Positions 8,524-16,664 of a stretch of DNA of 64,000 nt are shown in pieces. A program made the translations under genes and the position numbers. The stretch is from Pelagibius sp. (lineage in GTDB: Bacteria > Pseudomonadota > Alphaproteobacteria > Kiloniellales > Kiloniellaceae): NCBI RefSeq assembly GCF_028281305.1, contig NZ_JANQKD010000015.1, forward strand, positions 1 to 64,000. The letters are read 5' to 3'. Below the pieces are notes generated by a model. It did not search any database. It was given only the letters and a program-made list of their open reading frames with translations, and had not been told where the DNA came from. Within the stretch, counting starts at the first letter, position 1; each line of letters begins with the position of its first letter.

Positions 8524-9321
8524 TCACGCCGCGGCGGTTGCCGGCTCCAGCATGGGAAAGGCCCGCAGCTCGGCCCAGGGCAGGATCTCCAGCCTGCCGT
8601 CGAAGTGCTCCACCAGGGCGGTGCAGCTTTCCACCCAGTCCCCGTCGTTCACGTAGAGGATCCCGTCGATCATCCGCATCTCCGCCATGTGGATGTGGCC
8701 GCAAATCACGCCGTCGGCGCCGTGACGCTTCGCTTCGGCGACCACAGCCTCCTCGAAGTTGCAGACGAATTGAACGGCATTCTTCACCCGGTGCTTGAGG
8801 TAGGCCGAGAGCGACCAGTAGCCGAAACCCAGCTTGCGGCGCAGGTAGTTGAACCAGGTATTGACGTGCAGCATGGTCACATAGGCCCAATCACCGAGCA
8901 GAGCCAGCCAGCGCGCGTACTTGACGATGCCGTCGAACTCGTCGCCGTGGATCACCAGCATGCGCTTGCCGTCGGCGGTCTCGTGCATCACCTCCTTCAT
9001 CACTTCGACGCCGCCGAAGTGCATGCCCAGGTAATCACGCAGCACCTCGTCATGGTTGCCGGGCACATAGACCAGCCGCATGCCCTTGCGCACCTTGCGC
9101 AGAAGCTTTTGAACGACGTCGTTGTGAGCCTGAGGCCAGTACCAGTTCTTCTTGAGGCGCCAACCGTCGAAGATGTCGCCGACCAAGTAGAGCGTCTCGC
9201 ACTCGGTCTCTTTCAGGAAGTCCAGCAGGTAGTCCGCCTTGCAGCCCCGGGTGCCGAGATGGATATCGGAGATAAAGATGCTGCGGTAGCGGGTCGGTCG
9301 CGAAGGTGCCAGGCCGTCCAT
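8524..9321 (-). CDS. plcP: PlcP-like metallophosphoesterase (phospholipase C)
   Basis: Calcineurin-like phosphoesterase that, if PlcP, cleaves membrane phospholipids to diacylglycerol for the adjacent glycosyltransferase. Metal motifs: DIHLG (19-23), GDIFDGW (48-54), GNHDE (88-92), VIHGDEFD and CGHIHMAE. The family is often annotated UDP-2,3-diacylglucosamine diphosphatase (LpxH-like); gene pairing with agt favours PlcP. ATG 9321 is chosen; an in-frame ATG at 9348 would add nine residues and neither has a strong ribosome site. Regulation by PhoB is expected from the family, but the upstream sequence holds only a poor Pho-box candidate. Confidence 0.75.
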   Translation of the reverse strand: MDGLAPSRPTRYRSIFISDIHLGTRGCKADYLLDFLKETECETLYLVGDIFDGWRLKKNWYWPQAHNDVVQKLLRKVRKGMRLVYVPGNHDEVLRDYLGMHFGGVEVMKEVMHETADGKRMLVIHGDEFDGIVKYARWLALLGDWAYVTMLHVNTWFNYLRRKLGFGYWSLSAYLKHRVKNAVQFVCNFEEAVVAEAKRHGADGVICGHIHMAEMRMIDGILYVNDGDWVESCTALVEHFDGRLEILPWAELRAFPMLEPATAAA

Positions 9322-9572
9322 GGGTCCACTCTCTAGATCCCATTGCAATCACCAAAAACGGTGATCTTTCGCCGGCTTATATCAAGATGCTGAAGCGGGA
9401 AAAAGGAATACGATCAAATAAGCCACAGATATCATCCCAGCTTCACTGCACTGTCACAGAAAGTACATGCAGCAATTACTTTTGGTTAATGAAGGCATCG
9501 AAATCCCGATTCGTTTCGCCGCGGACGATTACTTTGTCGATGCGAATCGCAGACTGGAGGCGCTTCATCCAC

Positions 9573-9614
9573 AGAGACTCGGGCCCAGAGACTCGGGCCC
9601 AGAGACTCGGGCCC
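9573..9614. repeat. Three perfect 14-bp tandem repeats
   Basis: AGAGACTCGGGCCC occurs three times head to tail at 9573-9586, 9587-9600 and 9601-9614. Each copy contains the palindrome GGGCCC. Copy number may vary between strains. Confidence 0.9.
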
Positions 9615-9628
9615 TGCCTCACGCGAAA

Positions 9629-9653
9629 GGGGCCTGCGCAACGTACAGGCCCC
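9629..9653 (-). terminator. Terminator of PstS-like gene
   Basis: On the minus strand GGGGCCTG, a 9-base loop and CAGGCCCC form an 8-bp stem followed by TTTCG. It lies about 50 bases past the stop of the PstS-like gene. Confidence 0.65.
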
Positions 9654-9702
9654 CCGGAAACCGCACGTCGTCGGTTCTATGGCAGTTCTCGTGCCGAACG
9701 CA

Positions 9703-10719
9703 TCAGCGCCACATGGGATTGAGCCCGATCGCGTTGGCGCGCTGGTCGATGCGGTCGCTGTGCGACATCGGAATCATGCCCAAATCCACCAGATAGCCGT
9801 CCGGGCCCCAGGCGCGGTCGCTGGTGTACTCCGTCACGAACTCCAGGATCCCGGGCACCTGCTCGTAGTGCTGAACCTTCACGTAGATGAAGAGCGTGCA
9901 GATCACGGGGTACTCGCCCAGCGCAATGGACTGCTCGTCCGGCAGGACACCGTCGATGGGGTGCAGGGTCAGGCTGTCCGCATGGATCTCATAGAACGAG
10001 AACGGCATGATCGCCAGCTGATGCTCGCGCGAACTCACCAGACGGACGGCTTCGTCATAGCTCTTGGAAACCGACTCGAAAGCCTCGTCATTGCGCAGGC
10101 TGACGCAGGCCGGATCGCGCACCTCCTCCGGCAGGCGCGCCATCGCTTCGATTTTGCGGCAGCCGGTGTCCATAACCTCCAGCAGGAAGGCATTACCCGG
10201 GTCCGTATTGACCAGCGGGCCGATCACGCGGATCGGCATGTCGGGCAGGGAGTCGTGGATCTGATTCCAGCGGGTGTGAGGGTTGTCGACCAGCGCGCCG
10301 TCGACGACCAGGCGCTTGGCCAGGGCCTGGAAGATCTGCGCCTTGGTCGGCCGGACAACCGGGCCGTCCTGTGCCCCGACGAGGACGATCCCGTCGTAGC
10401 CGATCTTGATCTCGGTGATCCGGCTGACTCCGTTCTCCTGGCACTCCTTGAATTCGGCGTTCCACATGCGCCTGGGGATACCGATGATGTCCGGAAACTC
10501 GTGGCCGACCCCGGCACAGAAGCTGCGGGTGCTGCTGCGCGCCGTGGTTCGTTCGATAATGGGTGTTGGCTGGCGGTAATTGCTGGCGAAGCTCTCGCCC
10601 ACCATGGCGGTAAAGGGAAAGTTGGATTCGGAAGACATAATGCGGATGGTATCGCGCCCCTCGGCCTGCGCGCCGAAAAGCATCGTGGCCGCCGCCGCGG
10701 CAAACACCAGATGTTTCAT
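9703..10719 (-). CDS. PstS-like phosphate ABC substrate-binding protein, orphan
   Basis: Exported binding protein of the PBP-like_2/PstS kind, 338 residues. Signal peptide MKHLVFAAAAATMLFGAQA; family-like segments include IRIMSSESNFPFTAMVGESF, a TTARSSTRSFCAG segment in the ligand-loop region, and YPVICTLFIYVK. ATG 10719 is chosen because the signal peptide starts there; the open frame runs 33 residues further up without sense. No pstC, pstA or pstB is nearby, so it may feed a distant Pst system or act as a sensor. Placement between plcP-agt and phosphonate genes supports phosphate binding. Confidence 0.75.
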   Translation of the reverse strand: MKHLVFAAAAATMLFGAQAEGRDTIRIMSSESNFPFTAMVGESFASNYRQPTPIIERTTARSSTRSFCAGVGHEFPDIIGIPRRMWNAEFKECQENGVSRITEIKIGYDGIVLVGAQDGPVVRPTKAQIFQALAKRLVVDGALVDNPHTRWNQIHDSLPDMPIRVIGPLVNTDPGNAFLLEVMDTGCRKIEAMARLPEEVRDPACVSLRNDEAFESVSKSYDEAVRLVSSREHQLAIMPFSFYEIHADSLTLHPIDGVLPDEQSIALGEYPVICTLFIYVKVQHYEQVPGILEFVTEYTSDRAWGPDGYLVDLGMIPMSHSDRIDQRANAIGLNPMWR

Positions 10720-11216
10720 CTCAAGTCCCCAAGAATACGAATGACCGAATAACCCGGACTCCGGAGGCCGAAAAATCCTGACTGACGGAGGCGTCGATGC
10801 CACGCGCAATCGCTGCACACCCGGGTGGGCCTCCTTCTATTGTCTTCCTGTAACGCCTGGATTGCTTCGGCTCCGACACGCGGTTTCTTTTGTTTCGGTC
10901 GGCACTCGTTACTGAAACGGTTCAGCGTCATCTGTGCGATCCATCACAAATGCTTCACAAATCACAAAACAGTCATGAAACTGTAAGATTTGACGCCCTG
11001 TACGGCGATGCCGTCGATGACCTAAAAGTCATGGAGAAAGTTGGGCATGAAGCCCGGTGCATCGGCTCAGTCGCTTTAGGGTTTCGCTCAAACGCAGAGC
11101 GAGAGCCAGTGTTCTTTCGAAGCCACTGTTCTTTCGGACTCAGTCCGCTTCAGTACCGGTTCGATCAGGTTACCCATGATGTTTCGCCCTGCCATGGTTC
11201 GCAAAGAGGTCAGTCC
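10720..11216. other. Divergent control region between PstS-like and phosphonate genes
   Basis: No gene supported. AT-rich sequence around 10940-10990 carries a Pho-box candidate and presumably both divergent promoters. An open frame runs through part of it, but its first 109 codons are uncharacteristic and precede the real GTG start at 11217. Confidence 0.55.
10970..10987 (+). promoter_or_regulatory. Candidate Pho box
   Basis: CAGTCATGAAACTGTAAG agrees with about 15 of 18 positions of the E. coli PhoB consensus: two 7-base half-sites separated by 4 bases. Orientation is toward the phosphonate operon starting at 11217, 230 bases downstream. Confidence 0.6.
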
Positions 11217-11969
11217 GTGAGTTCGAGCACCCACCCCCGCTACGCCATCTACTACGCACCGCCGCCGGGCGGCGGCCTTTGGGAACTAGCACAGCGCTGG
11301 CTGGGCCGCGACTGCGAGAGCGGTGCCACCTTGGTGCGTCCGGAGATCGATGGGCTGAGGGCCATTGACCTGGATGCCGCCACGGCAAGTCCACGCCGCT
11401 ACGGCTTTCATGCAACGCTGAAGGCGCCTTTCCGCCTGGCGCCCGGCACTTCGCTAAGGGATCTGCACGATGCGCTTGCCGTCTTTGCCGCCCGGCAGAG
11501 CCCCTTTGAAGCACCAGCGCTGACGGTGCGGGCCCTTGGGCCCTTTCTGGCCATGACACTCTCCAAGCCTTCGGAAGAAATGGACAGGCTTGCGGCTGCT
11601 GCGGTGCGCGACTTCGAGCCTTTGCGTGCGCCGCTTCGCGAAGGGGACCTGCAGCGGCGACAGAAATCGGGGCTGACCCCGCGCCAGGAAGCCCTGCTGC
11701 GTCAGTGGGGCTATCCCTACGTCATGGAAGAGTTTCGTTTTCACATGACTCTGACGGGCCCTCTGGAGACCGCAGAGAGGGAGCTGCTGCAAAGTCACCT
11801 GACCGACCTCTTCAGCCCGCACACGGCGGCGCCCTTTCACGTGGACACTGTCTGCCTCTATGGCCAGCACAATCAGGAAACCCCCTTTCAGCTCATGGAC
11901 CGCGTCCGTCTTTCGGGTCCGAGGGCGCCCGATGCGGCAGACGCGGAAAGAGGAGAACTTGCGCGATGA
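11217..11969 (+). CDS. DUF1045 phosphonate-operon protein, 2H phosphoesterase fold
   Basis: A 250-residue member of the phosphonate-metabolism family DUF1045 (TIGR03223), a 2H-phosphoesterase-like protein found in phn operons. The two signature motifs are visible: HAT (65-67, in FHATLKAPF) and HMT (176-178, in FHMTLTGPL). It may act on a cyclic or phosphodiester intermediate of phosphoribosyl metabolism; the reaction is unproven. GTG 11217 is supported by AGAGG 7 bases upstream and by homology beginning at HPRYAIYYAP. Its stop overlaps the next gene (ATGA). Confidence 0.85.
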   Translation: MSSSTHPRYAIYYAPPPGGGLWELAQRWLGRDCESGATLVRPEIDGLRAIDLDAATASPRRYGFHATLKAPFRLAPGTSLRDLHDALAVFAARQSPFEAPALTVRALGPFLAMTLSKPSEEMDRLAAAAVRDFEPLRAPLREGDLQRRQKSGLTPRQEALLRQWGYPYVMEEFRFHMTLTGPLETAERELLQSHLTDLFSPHTAAPFHVDTVCLYGQHNQETPFQLMDRVRLSGPRAPDAADAERGELAR

Positions 11970-12586
11970 GCAATGCAGGTGAACGAACCCACAGCCATGC
12001 GGCCGCAGGCATGCCGGATGAAGACGAAAGCCCCTCGGCGATTGCGGATGCCCTGCTCTCACAACTCGAGGCCTTGGGCGGCAGCCGCTACGGCGGCGAA
12101 GCGGTGAGCCAGTTGGATCACGCCCTGCAGTGCGCCACCCTGGCCCGCAGCGCCGGGGCGGAAGACGCATTGATCGCCGCCGCTCTGCTGCACGACATCG
12201 GCCATCTTGTGAACCCCAAGGATGAAGGTGCCGCCGCCGCCGGAATCGACGCAGCCCACGAAACCATCGGCGCGACCTATCTGTCCCGTTGGTTCGGCCC
12301 CGCCGTAACGGCGCCGGTCGCGCAGCACGTCGCCGCCAAACGCTATCTCTGCCAAGCCGAACCCGGCTACTTTCAGACGCTCTCCGAAGAGTCCGTCCGC
12401 AGCCTCGCGCTTCAGGGCGGTCCCTTCACGGCCGAGGAGGCGGAGGCTTTTCTGGCGGGACCCCACGCCAAAGCGGCCCTCGCCCTCCGGCGCTGGGACG
12501 AAGCCGCGAAGGACCCGGCCATGGAGACGCCGCCGTTGCGGGACTTCGAAGCCGTGATCGAGCGGACCCTGAGGACCGCGCCCTGA
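11966..12586 (+). CDS. HD-domain oxygenase of phosphonate degradation (PhnZ/TmpB-like)
   Basis: A 206-residue HD-fold protein of the phosphonate-operon HDIG family (TIGR03276). Members such as PhnZ use a mixed-valent di-iron site to cleave the C-P bond of a hydroxylated aminophosphonate. Visible ligands: H52 (DHALQC), H76-D77 (LLHDIG), H98 (AHET) and H121 (QHVAAKRY), matching the PhnZ pattern. The usual partner hydroxylase (PhnY/TmpA) is not in the window, so it is elsewhere or the substrate arrives hydroxylated. Translationally coupled to DUF1045 upstream and 1 base from phnN downstream. Confidence 0.78.
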   Translation: MSNAGERTHSHAAAGMPDEDESPSAIADALLSQLEALGGSRYGGEAVSQLDHALQCATLARSAGAEDALIAAALLHDIGHLVNPKDEGAAAAGIDAAHETIGATYLSRWFGPAVTAPVAQHVAAKRYLCQAEPGYFQTLSEESVRSLALQGGPFTAEEAEAFLAGPHAKAALALRRWDEAAKDPAMETPPLRDFEAVIERTLRTAP

Positions 12587-12587
12587 G

Positions 12588-13196
12588 ATGGCAGGAGCTT
12601 CGAGAGCGTCTTCCCCAGGGCCTTCCAAAGCGGCATCCGGCCATCTGGTTCTTGTCGTCGGACCGAGCGGCGCCGGCAAGGACAGTCTGATCAACGGCGC
12701 GAGGCTGCGCCTGCCCGTAGATGAGGGCTATGTCTTTCCAAGCCGGATCATCACACGCACCAGCGATCCGGCGAGCGAGGTCCATGAGACGGTCGATGAG
12801 GACGAGTACGCGTCCCTGAAGGAAAGCGGGGCCTTTTTTCTGCACTGGGGCGCTCATGCCCTGCGCTATGCCCTGCCCGCCTCCGTTGCCGAGCAACTGG
12901 ACGCCGGGGCCACGGTGATCGCGAACGTGTCCCGCGCCGTTATTGCTGAAGCCTTGCGCAAACATCCGAAAACCACCGTCGTACTGGTCACCGCGCCGCA
13001 GGCCGTGCTCGAAGAGCGCCTGCTGGCGCGTGGACGAGAGGATCTTGCGGCGGTGCGCCGGCGCCTCGCCCGCAGCGCCGCCCTGCCGCCCGGGGTTCGA
13101 ACCGTCACCATCGTCAACGGCGGCAGTCTGGAGGCGGCCGTCGACCAGTTTGTCGACGCGATCTCCCGGGCGCCTGCTGACGGCGCCGTGCCTTGA
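12588..13196 (+). CDS. phnN: Ribose 1,5-bisphosphate phosphokinase PhnN
   Basis: Phosphorylates ribose 1,5-bisphosphate to PRPP, the salvage step of C-P lyase phosphonate breakdown. A 202-residue P-loop kinase of the guanylate-kinase fold: Walker A GPSGAGKDS (25-33), the FPSRIITR segment and the VIANVSRAVI strand are typical. It is last in the DUF1045-HD-phnN operon. The C-P lyase core (phnGHIJKLM) is not in the window, so it may lie elsewhere. Confidence 0.88.
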   Translation: MAGASRASSPGPSKAASGHLVLVVGPSGAGKDSLINGARLRLPVDEGYVFPSRIITRTSDPASEVHETVDEDEYASLKESGAFFLHWGAHALRYALPASVAEQLDAGATVIANVSRAVIAEALRKHPKTTVVLVTAPQAVLEERLLARGREDLAAVRRRLARSAALPPGVRTVTIVNGGSLEAAVDQFVDAISRAPADGAVP

Positions 13197-13309
13197 GGAC
13201 CTGACTGATTTCCTACCCGCGGTGAAACCCTCACGGCCTTGGCCGCGTAGATCTGAACAGGAAGCAATCTGGCCCTGACCAGGACCTCTTCAGCCAAGGA
13301 TCTTAAGAG

Positions 13310-13630
13310 ATGGTTGCCGTTCACTTTTCTTTTATTTCAAGGCTTTGCAGCGTAGTTCTGTCGCCGAACGACCACGCCGCCGAGGCACCGGGTGCCCGGC
13401 GAAGCGCGCTGCCCGGCAGTTCGGAAGACCCCCGCGCCCTGCTGACAGGGGCGCTGGCCGACATGCTTCCCTCGACGCTGGAGGAGATTGCGCTTGCCGC
13501 GGGCCTGGAGCCGGCGACCGCTGCAGCCTATCTGGCCGACATGTCTGCACGCTGCGCGGTCATGTTCAATCCCTTGACCAAGCGCTACAGCCTGCCGAAA
13601 ACCGCCTTTGGGTCGCCTCTGGCAGCCTAG
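13310..13630 (+). CDS. Small hypothetical protein, possible winged-helix domain
   Basis: A 106-residue protein. The C-terminal half (from MLPSTLEEIALAAGL through AAYLADMSARCAVMFNPL) has the spacing of a winged helix-turn-helix ending in a beta hairpin (KRYSLPKTAF). The N-terminal third is less convincing, so the true start may be internal, for instance ATG 13463. No ribosome site stands out. Function unknown. Confidence 0.45.
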   Translation: MVAVHFSFISRLCSVVLSPNDHAAEAPGARRSALPGSSEDPRALLTGALADMLPSTLEEIALAAGLEPATAAAYLADMSARCAVMFNPLTKRYSLPKTAFGSPLAA

Positions 13631-14092
13631 CCTGCACCCGGTCACAGCCGGAGCCTTCTTGTCTGGGCGGGAAGAACAACTGAAACACTCTGCCCGCCCC
13701 AAGACATCACACAGAAACCACCCGCCATTACACTGTTCGACAGCCAATAGCACCTTATAGACCAAGGAATTACTGGTCGTCCTGGTTTTCGAGAAGCGCG
13801 ATTTGATACGGAAGATTTTTCACCTTCTGCGGTGAATACACGTCTGGAGAGGCTTCACCGCATCGATCCCCACTGGACGTCGACCTCCACAGGATGCCTG
13901 CCCAAGGATACCGGGCAAGTCTTTGGCTACAGGCCCCCAATCGAGACCGTCGGCGGACACAGGGCCATGACAAAACCCGCGGAATGCCACGGGTAAAAAA
14001 GCCGCACAACCAAGAACACACAATGCCTCTGGTGCCTCGTTAACCAGTTTTTGTGTGTTGCATGTTGAGATTTCGACTGAGGAGCAAAACGA
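13631..14092. other. Gene-poor stretch before DUF1194 gene
   Basis: No gene firmly supported. On the minus strand (13770-14021) two overlapping frames each show protein-like pieces (an exported-looking start and an ending in NLPYQIALLENQDDQ) that could be one frameshifted remnant. The rest should carry the promoter of the gene at 14093; GAGGAGC upstream of that ATG is its ribosome site. Confidence 0.4.
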
Positions 14093-14878
14093 ATGCTGTT
14101 CAGAACGCTGATTGTTGTCCTAATTCTTGGGATCGCGGCACCTCTGCAGAAGGCGGAGGCGCAGGGTGCCAGCGCGCCGCTGTCCACCGACTTCAATCTG
14201 ATTACCGCGATCGACGTTTCGGACTCGATCAGCCGTCATGAGGAATGGCTTCAACTTACCGGCCTCTCCCGCGGGGTCGTCCATCCCAGCTTTGTCTCTT
14301 TGGTGCGCGAAGGGCTGATGCAGCGCATCGGCTTCATGGCCTTTACCTGGTCCAGTGACGGCCAGGTGCGCATCGTCGTGCCCTGGACGGTTATCGCCGG
14401 GCCGGAGGACGCCGCCCGTGTCGCCGCCCAGCTGCGCGACGCTCCGCGCATCGACCGCTCCCACTACGACGGCAACCATCAGGCCCCGCAAGCCGGCGGT
14501 GGCGCCGGCACCGCCGCGTCGACCGGCGGCATGACCGATATCGCCCAGGCCGTCGGCGCGGCCACGCGCATTGCCGCCGCTGCGCCGTACCAGGGCCGCC
14601 GCGCCGTCATCAACATCCTGAGCGACGGCGTCGACAACGCAGGCTTCGATCCAGCCATGCTGCGCGACGAGGCGATCCGACAGGGCGCGACGGTCAACGG
14701 CGTTGTCTTCGGCGGGCGCCGGGACCTGCCGGCCTACTTCCGGGAGAATGTCATCGGCGGGCCCGGCGCTTTTCTGATGACCGTCCAGGACCCCCAGGAC
14801 CTTCCCAAGGCCCTGGAGAAGAAATTCTGGCGGGACCTGATCGCCGGTCACACGCCGGCCTCCGCCGCAGCGGGCTGA
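14093..14878 (+). CDS. DUF1194 domain protein, vWFA-like, exported
   Basis: A 261-residue exported protein of the DUF1194 family, a von Willebrand A-type fold. Signal peptide residues 1-23 (ending KAEAQG). A MIDAS-like metal site is visible as DVSDSIS near residue 40, with MTDIAQA and INILSDGVDNAG supplying the Thr and Asp positions. DUF1194 proteins are common in alphaproteobacteria; their binding partners are unknown. GGAGC lies 6 bases upstream of ATG 14093. A GC hairpin downstream separates it from the converging TPR gene. Confidence 0.85.
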   Translation: MLFRTLIVVLILGIAAPLQKAEAQGASAPLSTDFNLITAIDVSDSISRHEEWLQLTGLSRGVVHPSFVSLVREGLMQRIGFMAFTWSSDGQVRIVVPWTVIAGPEDAARVAAQLRDAPRIDRSHYDGNHQAPQAGGGAGTAASTGGMTDIAQAVGAATRIAAAAPYQGRRAVINILSDGVDNAGFDPAMLRDEAIRQGATVNGVVFGGRRDLPAYFRENVIGGPGAFLMTVQDPQDLPKALEKKFWRDLIAGHTPASAAAG

Positions 14879-14920
14879 TCCCGTCAATCTACCTCCCTCT
14901 TCGCGATAGCCCACCCGGGC

Positions 14921-14940
14921 GGCGGGCCAAGCGGCCCGCC
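14921..14940. terminator. GC-rich hairpin between convergent genes
   Basis: GGCGGGCC (14921-14928), loop AAGC and GGCCCGCC (14933-14940) form a perfect 8-bp stem between the DUF1194 and TPR genes. There is no clear T-run. Confidence 0.5.
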
Positions 14941-14978
14941 CGCGCCGCTTCATCGTCGCCAGAAAGGCTTGATGCAGG

Positions 14979-16325
14979 TCACACGACCGCGGCGCCGGAT
15001 ATCTCCGCCAGGCGCCGGGACGCTTCCTCGCGGTAGCGCTGGTTCAGCGGGCTGCTCGGCTTCAGCTCGACCCTTTCGTTGGCAAGGGCGCGGACAAGGG
15101 AGAGTTGGCCGTCGCGGCGTGCAGCCTCGATCAATGTCAGATCGAAGACGTCCCGCTGCGCATGGCTGCCGCCAAAGCGGCTGAGACGGCCACGGACCTG
15201 GCGCAGCAGATCGACCGCCGTCACGTAGTCACCCCGGCCAAAGGCGCGCAGCGCGTTGCACAGGGGATAACCAACGTGGTGGGTCATCATGGCGTTGCTG
15301 CGGGTACCGGTCATGGCCCGCTGCTGCGCCAGCAGCAGGCGTTCGGCAGCAGCCGTGCGCCCGTCGGCGACGAAGGCCATCATGGCGTGAGCATCGTTGA
15401 AGGCGTAGAAGCCGTCTTCACCCAGCGGCTCCCAGCAATCCGCCAGCTCGATCCAGCGATCGCCGACGTCCACACCGCGCAGGTGCAGCCGCCACAGCAG
15501 CGCTGAAGCATCCAGAAGATCCAGCATGACCCGAGAGCGGTCCTTGCGGATGCTGTCGTCATAGACCGCCAGGACGCTATCGAACTGGTCGAGGTCGAGA
15601 TGGTAGAGCGCCAGGTGCCACCAGTTGTGAACGGCAAAGAAGCTGTCGTTTGCCCAGTCGCCTTCGCGCCCGCGCATCCAGGCGATTCCGTCTTCCTGGC
15701 GGCCCTGCATCTCCATGACATGGGCCACGGCATGCTGGGCCCAGGCGTCGCGCGGATTGAGATCGATGGCACGCCGGCCCATCTCTTCGGCCCGTTCGTA
15801 GTCGCCGCATTCCTCCAGACCGAAGGCGTACATCCCCAGCAGCGCATGGTAACCCGGGTCATCGGCCGACCATTCCGGCAGAACCCTTGCGACATGGTCG
15901 CGCAGGTGGCGGGCGTCCCCCACATAGAAGTCACTGAGATGCAGGACCTGCAGCGCCAGCGCATCGCGCGGACAGTTGACCAGGGTGTCCTCCAGCACCG
16001 CAATGGCCCCTTCCCAGCTGCCCTTCAGGTATTGATCGATCGCTGCCAGATGGCGGCGCTCGCGCGCCGTTGTCGAGTGGCCGCGCGCCGCCTCGAAGCT
16101 CTTCTGTGCTTCCGCCATGGCATCCACTTCGGTGGCCAGGGCGAAAACATAGGCGCGCAGGCAGTGCGCCATCACGAACTCGGGGCTCTCCGCAACGGCA
16201 GCCTCTATGGTCTCGACCGGATCGCCCTGATAGCACTGCAGCTGCGCCAGGGCCTTCTCATACAGCGTTATGGCATCTTCGGAGGCTCCGCTCACCGGCT
16301 CGCCTCGCGCATCGACATGGCTCAT
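14979..16325 (-). CDS. TTC38-like tetratricopeptide repeat protein
   Basis: A roughly 448-residue cytoplasmic helical-repeat protein resembling the TTC38 family. The diagnostic block DAWAQHAVAHVMEMQGR followed by HNWWHLALYHLDLDQFD is present, with several degenerate TPRs before and after. GTG and tandem ATG codons are available (16346, 16328, 16325); AAGGA immediately upstream of the ATG pair favours the second. Family function is unknown; a protein-binding or hydrolase-like role has been suggested only by structure. Confidence 0.8.
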   Translation of the reverse strand: MSHVDARGEPVSGASEDAITLYEKALAQLQCYQGDPVETIEAAVAESPEFVMAHCLRAYVFALATEVDAMAEAQKSFEAARGHSTTARERRHLAAIDQYLKGSWEGAIAVLEDTLVNCPRDALALQVLHLSDFYVGDARHLRDHVARVLPEWSADDPGYHALLGMYAFGLEECGDYERAEEMGRRAIDLNPRDAWAQHAVAHVMEMQGRQEDGIAWMRGREGDWANDSFFAVHNWWHLALYHLDLDQFDSVLAVYDDSIRKDRSRVMLDLLDASALLWRLHLRGVDVGDRWIELADCWEPLGEDGFYAFNDAHAMMAFVADGRTAAAERLLLAQQRAMTGTRSNAMMTHHVGYPLCNALRAFGRGDYVTAVDLLRQVRGRLSRFGGSHAQRDVFDLTLIEAARRDGQLSLVRALANERVELKPSSPLNQRYREEASRRLAEISGAAVV

Positions 16326-16664
16326 CATGTCCTTCCGCACTCCCACACTTCTTTCTTGGGCGGCGATGCGCCGGGCGGGGGTCGTTCCCCGGATCCGGCA
16401 GTGTTGTCCCTACGCCTGGCAGGGCAAGCCACCAGTGGGGATTCTCACATTAGCAACATTTGAAACACGCAGGCAGCGCGCAGGAGGGCTATATCCCCAT
16501 CCGCGACTGGGGCAGCCCAGAACGCAACTGTCCGCAGGTATGCCCTCAAGCGCAGTTGATCACTGCGTGACACCTTGTGAGTTGCCGCCGGACCTCCCCG
16601 CCTCCAGGTTATCGAGAGACCCAGCGGACCTCGTCCTCCCCGATGACCCTACGGAGCCGCCGCC
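16326..16664. other. Divergent promoter region
   Basis: No gene seen. It must hold the promoters of the TPR gene (leftward) and of the DUF3047 operon (rightward); no recognisable operator was found. Confidence 0.4.

Larger units (their letters stand above)
9322..9702. other. Intergenic region upstream of plcP
   Basis: No gene supported. It should hold the plcP promoter (AT-richer part 9340-9500), a weak PhoB-like half-site on the minus strand around 9451-9457, a 14-bp tandem repeat and the terminator of the PstS-like gene. Confidence 0.5.

Noticed and set aside
8524..9321. Annotation as lpxH in lipid A synthesis
   Set aside because: Metallophosphoesterases paired with agt-like glycosyltransferases fit PlcP better, and no other lpx gene is nearby.
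9441..9472. Pho box upstream of plcP on the minus strand
   Set aside because: CTGTGAC and a distant CTGCATG are present but the 11-base period is not kept; only about 10 of 18 positions match.
13770..14023. Possible frameshifted small exported gene on the minus strand
   Set aside because: Two overlapping frames look partly protein-like, but neither gives a whole protein, there is no ribosome site and no family match, so it stays a note.
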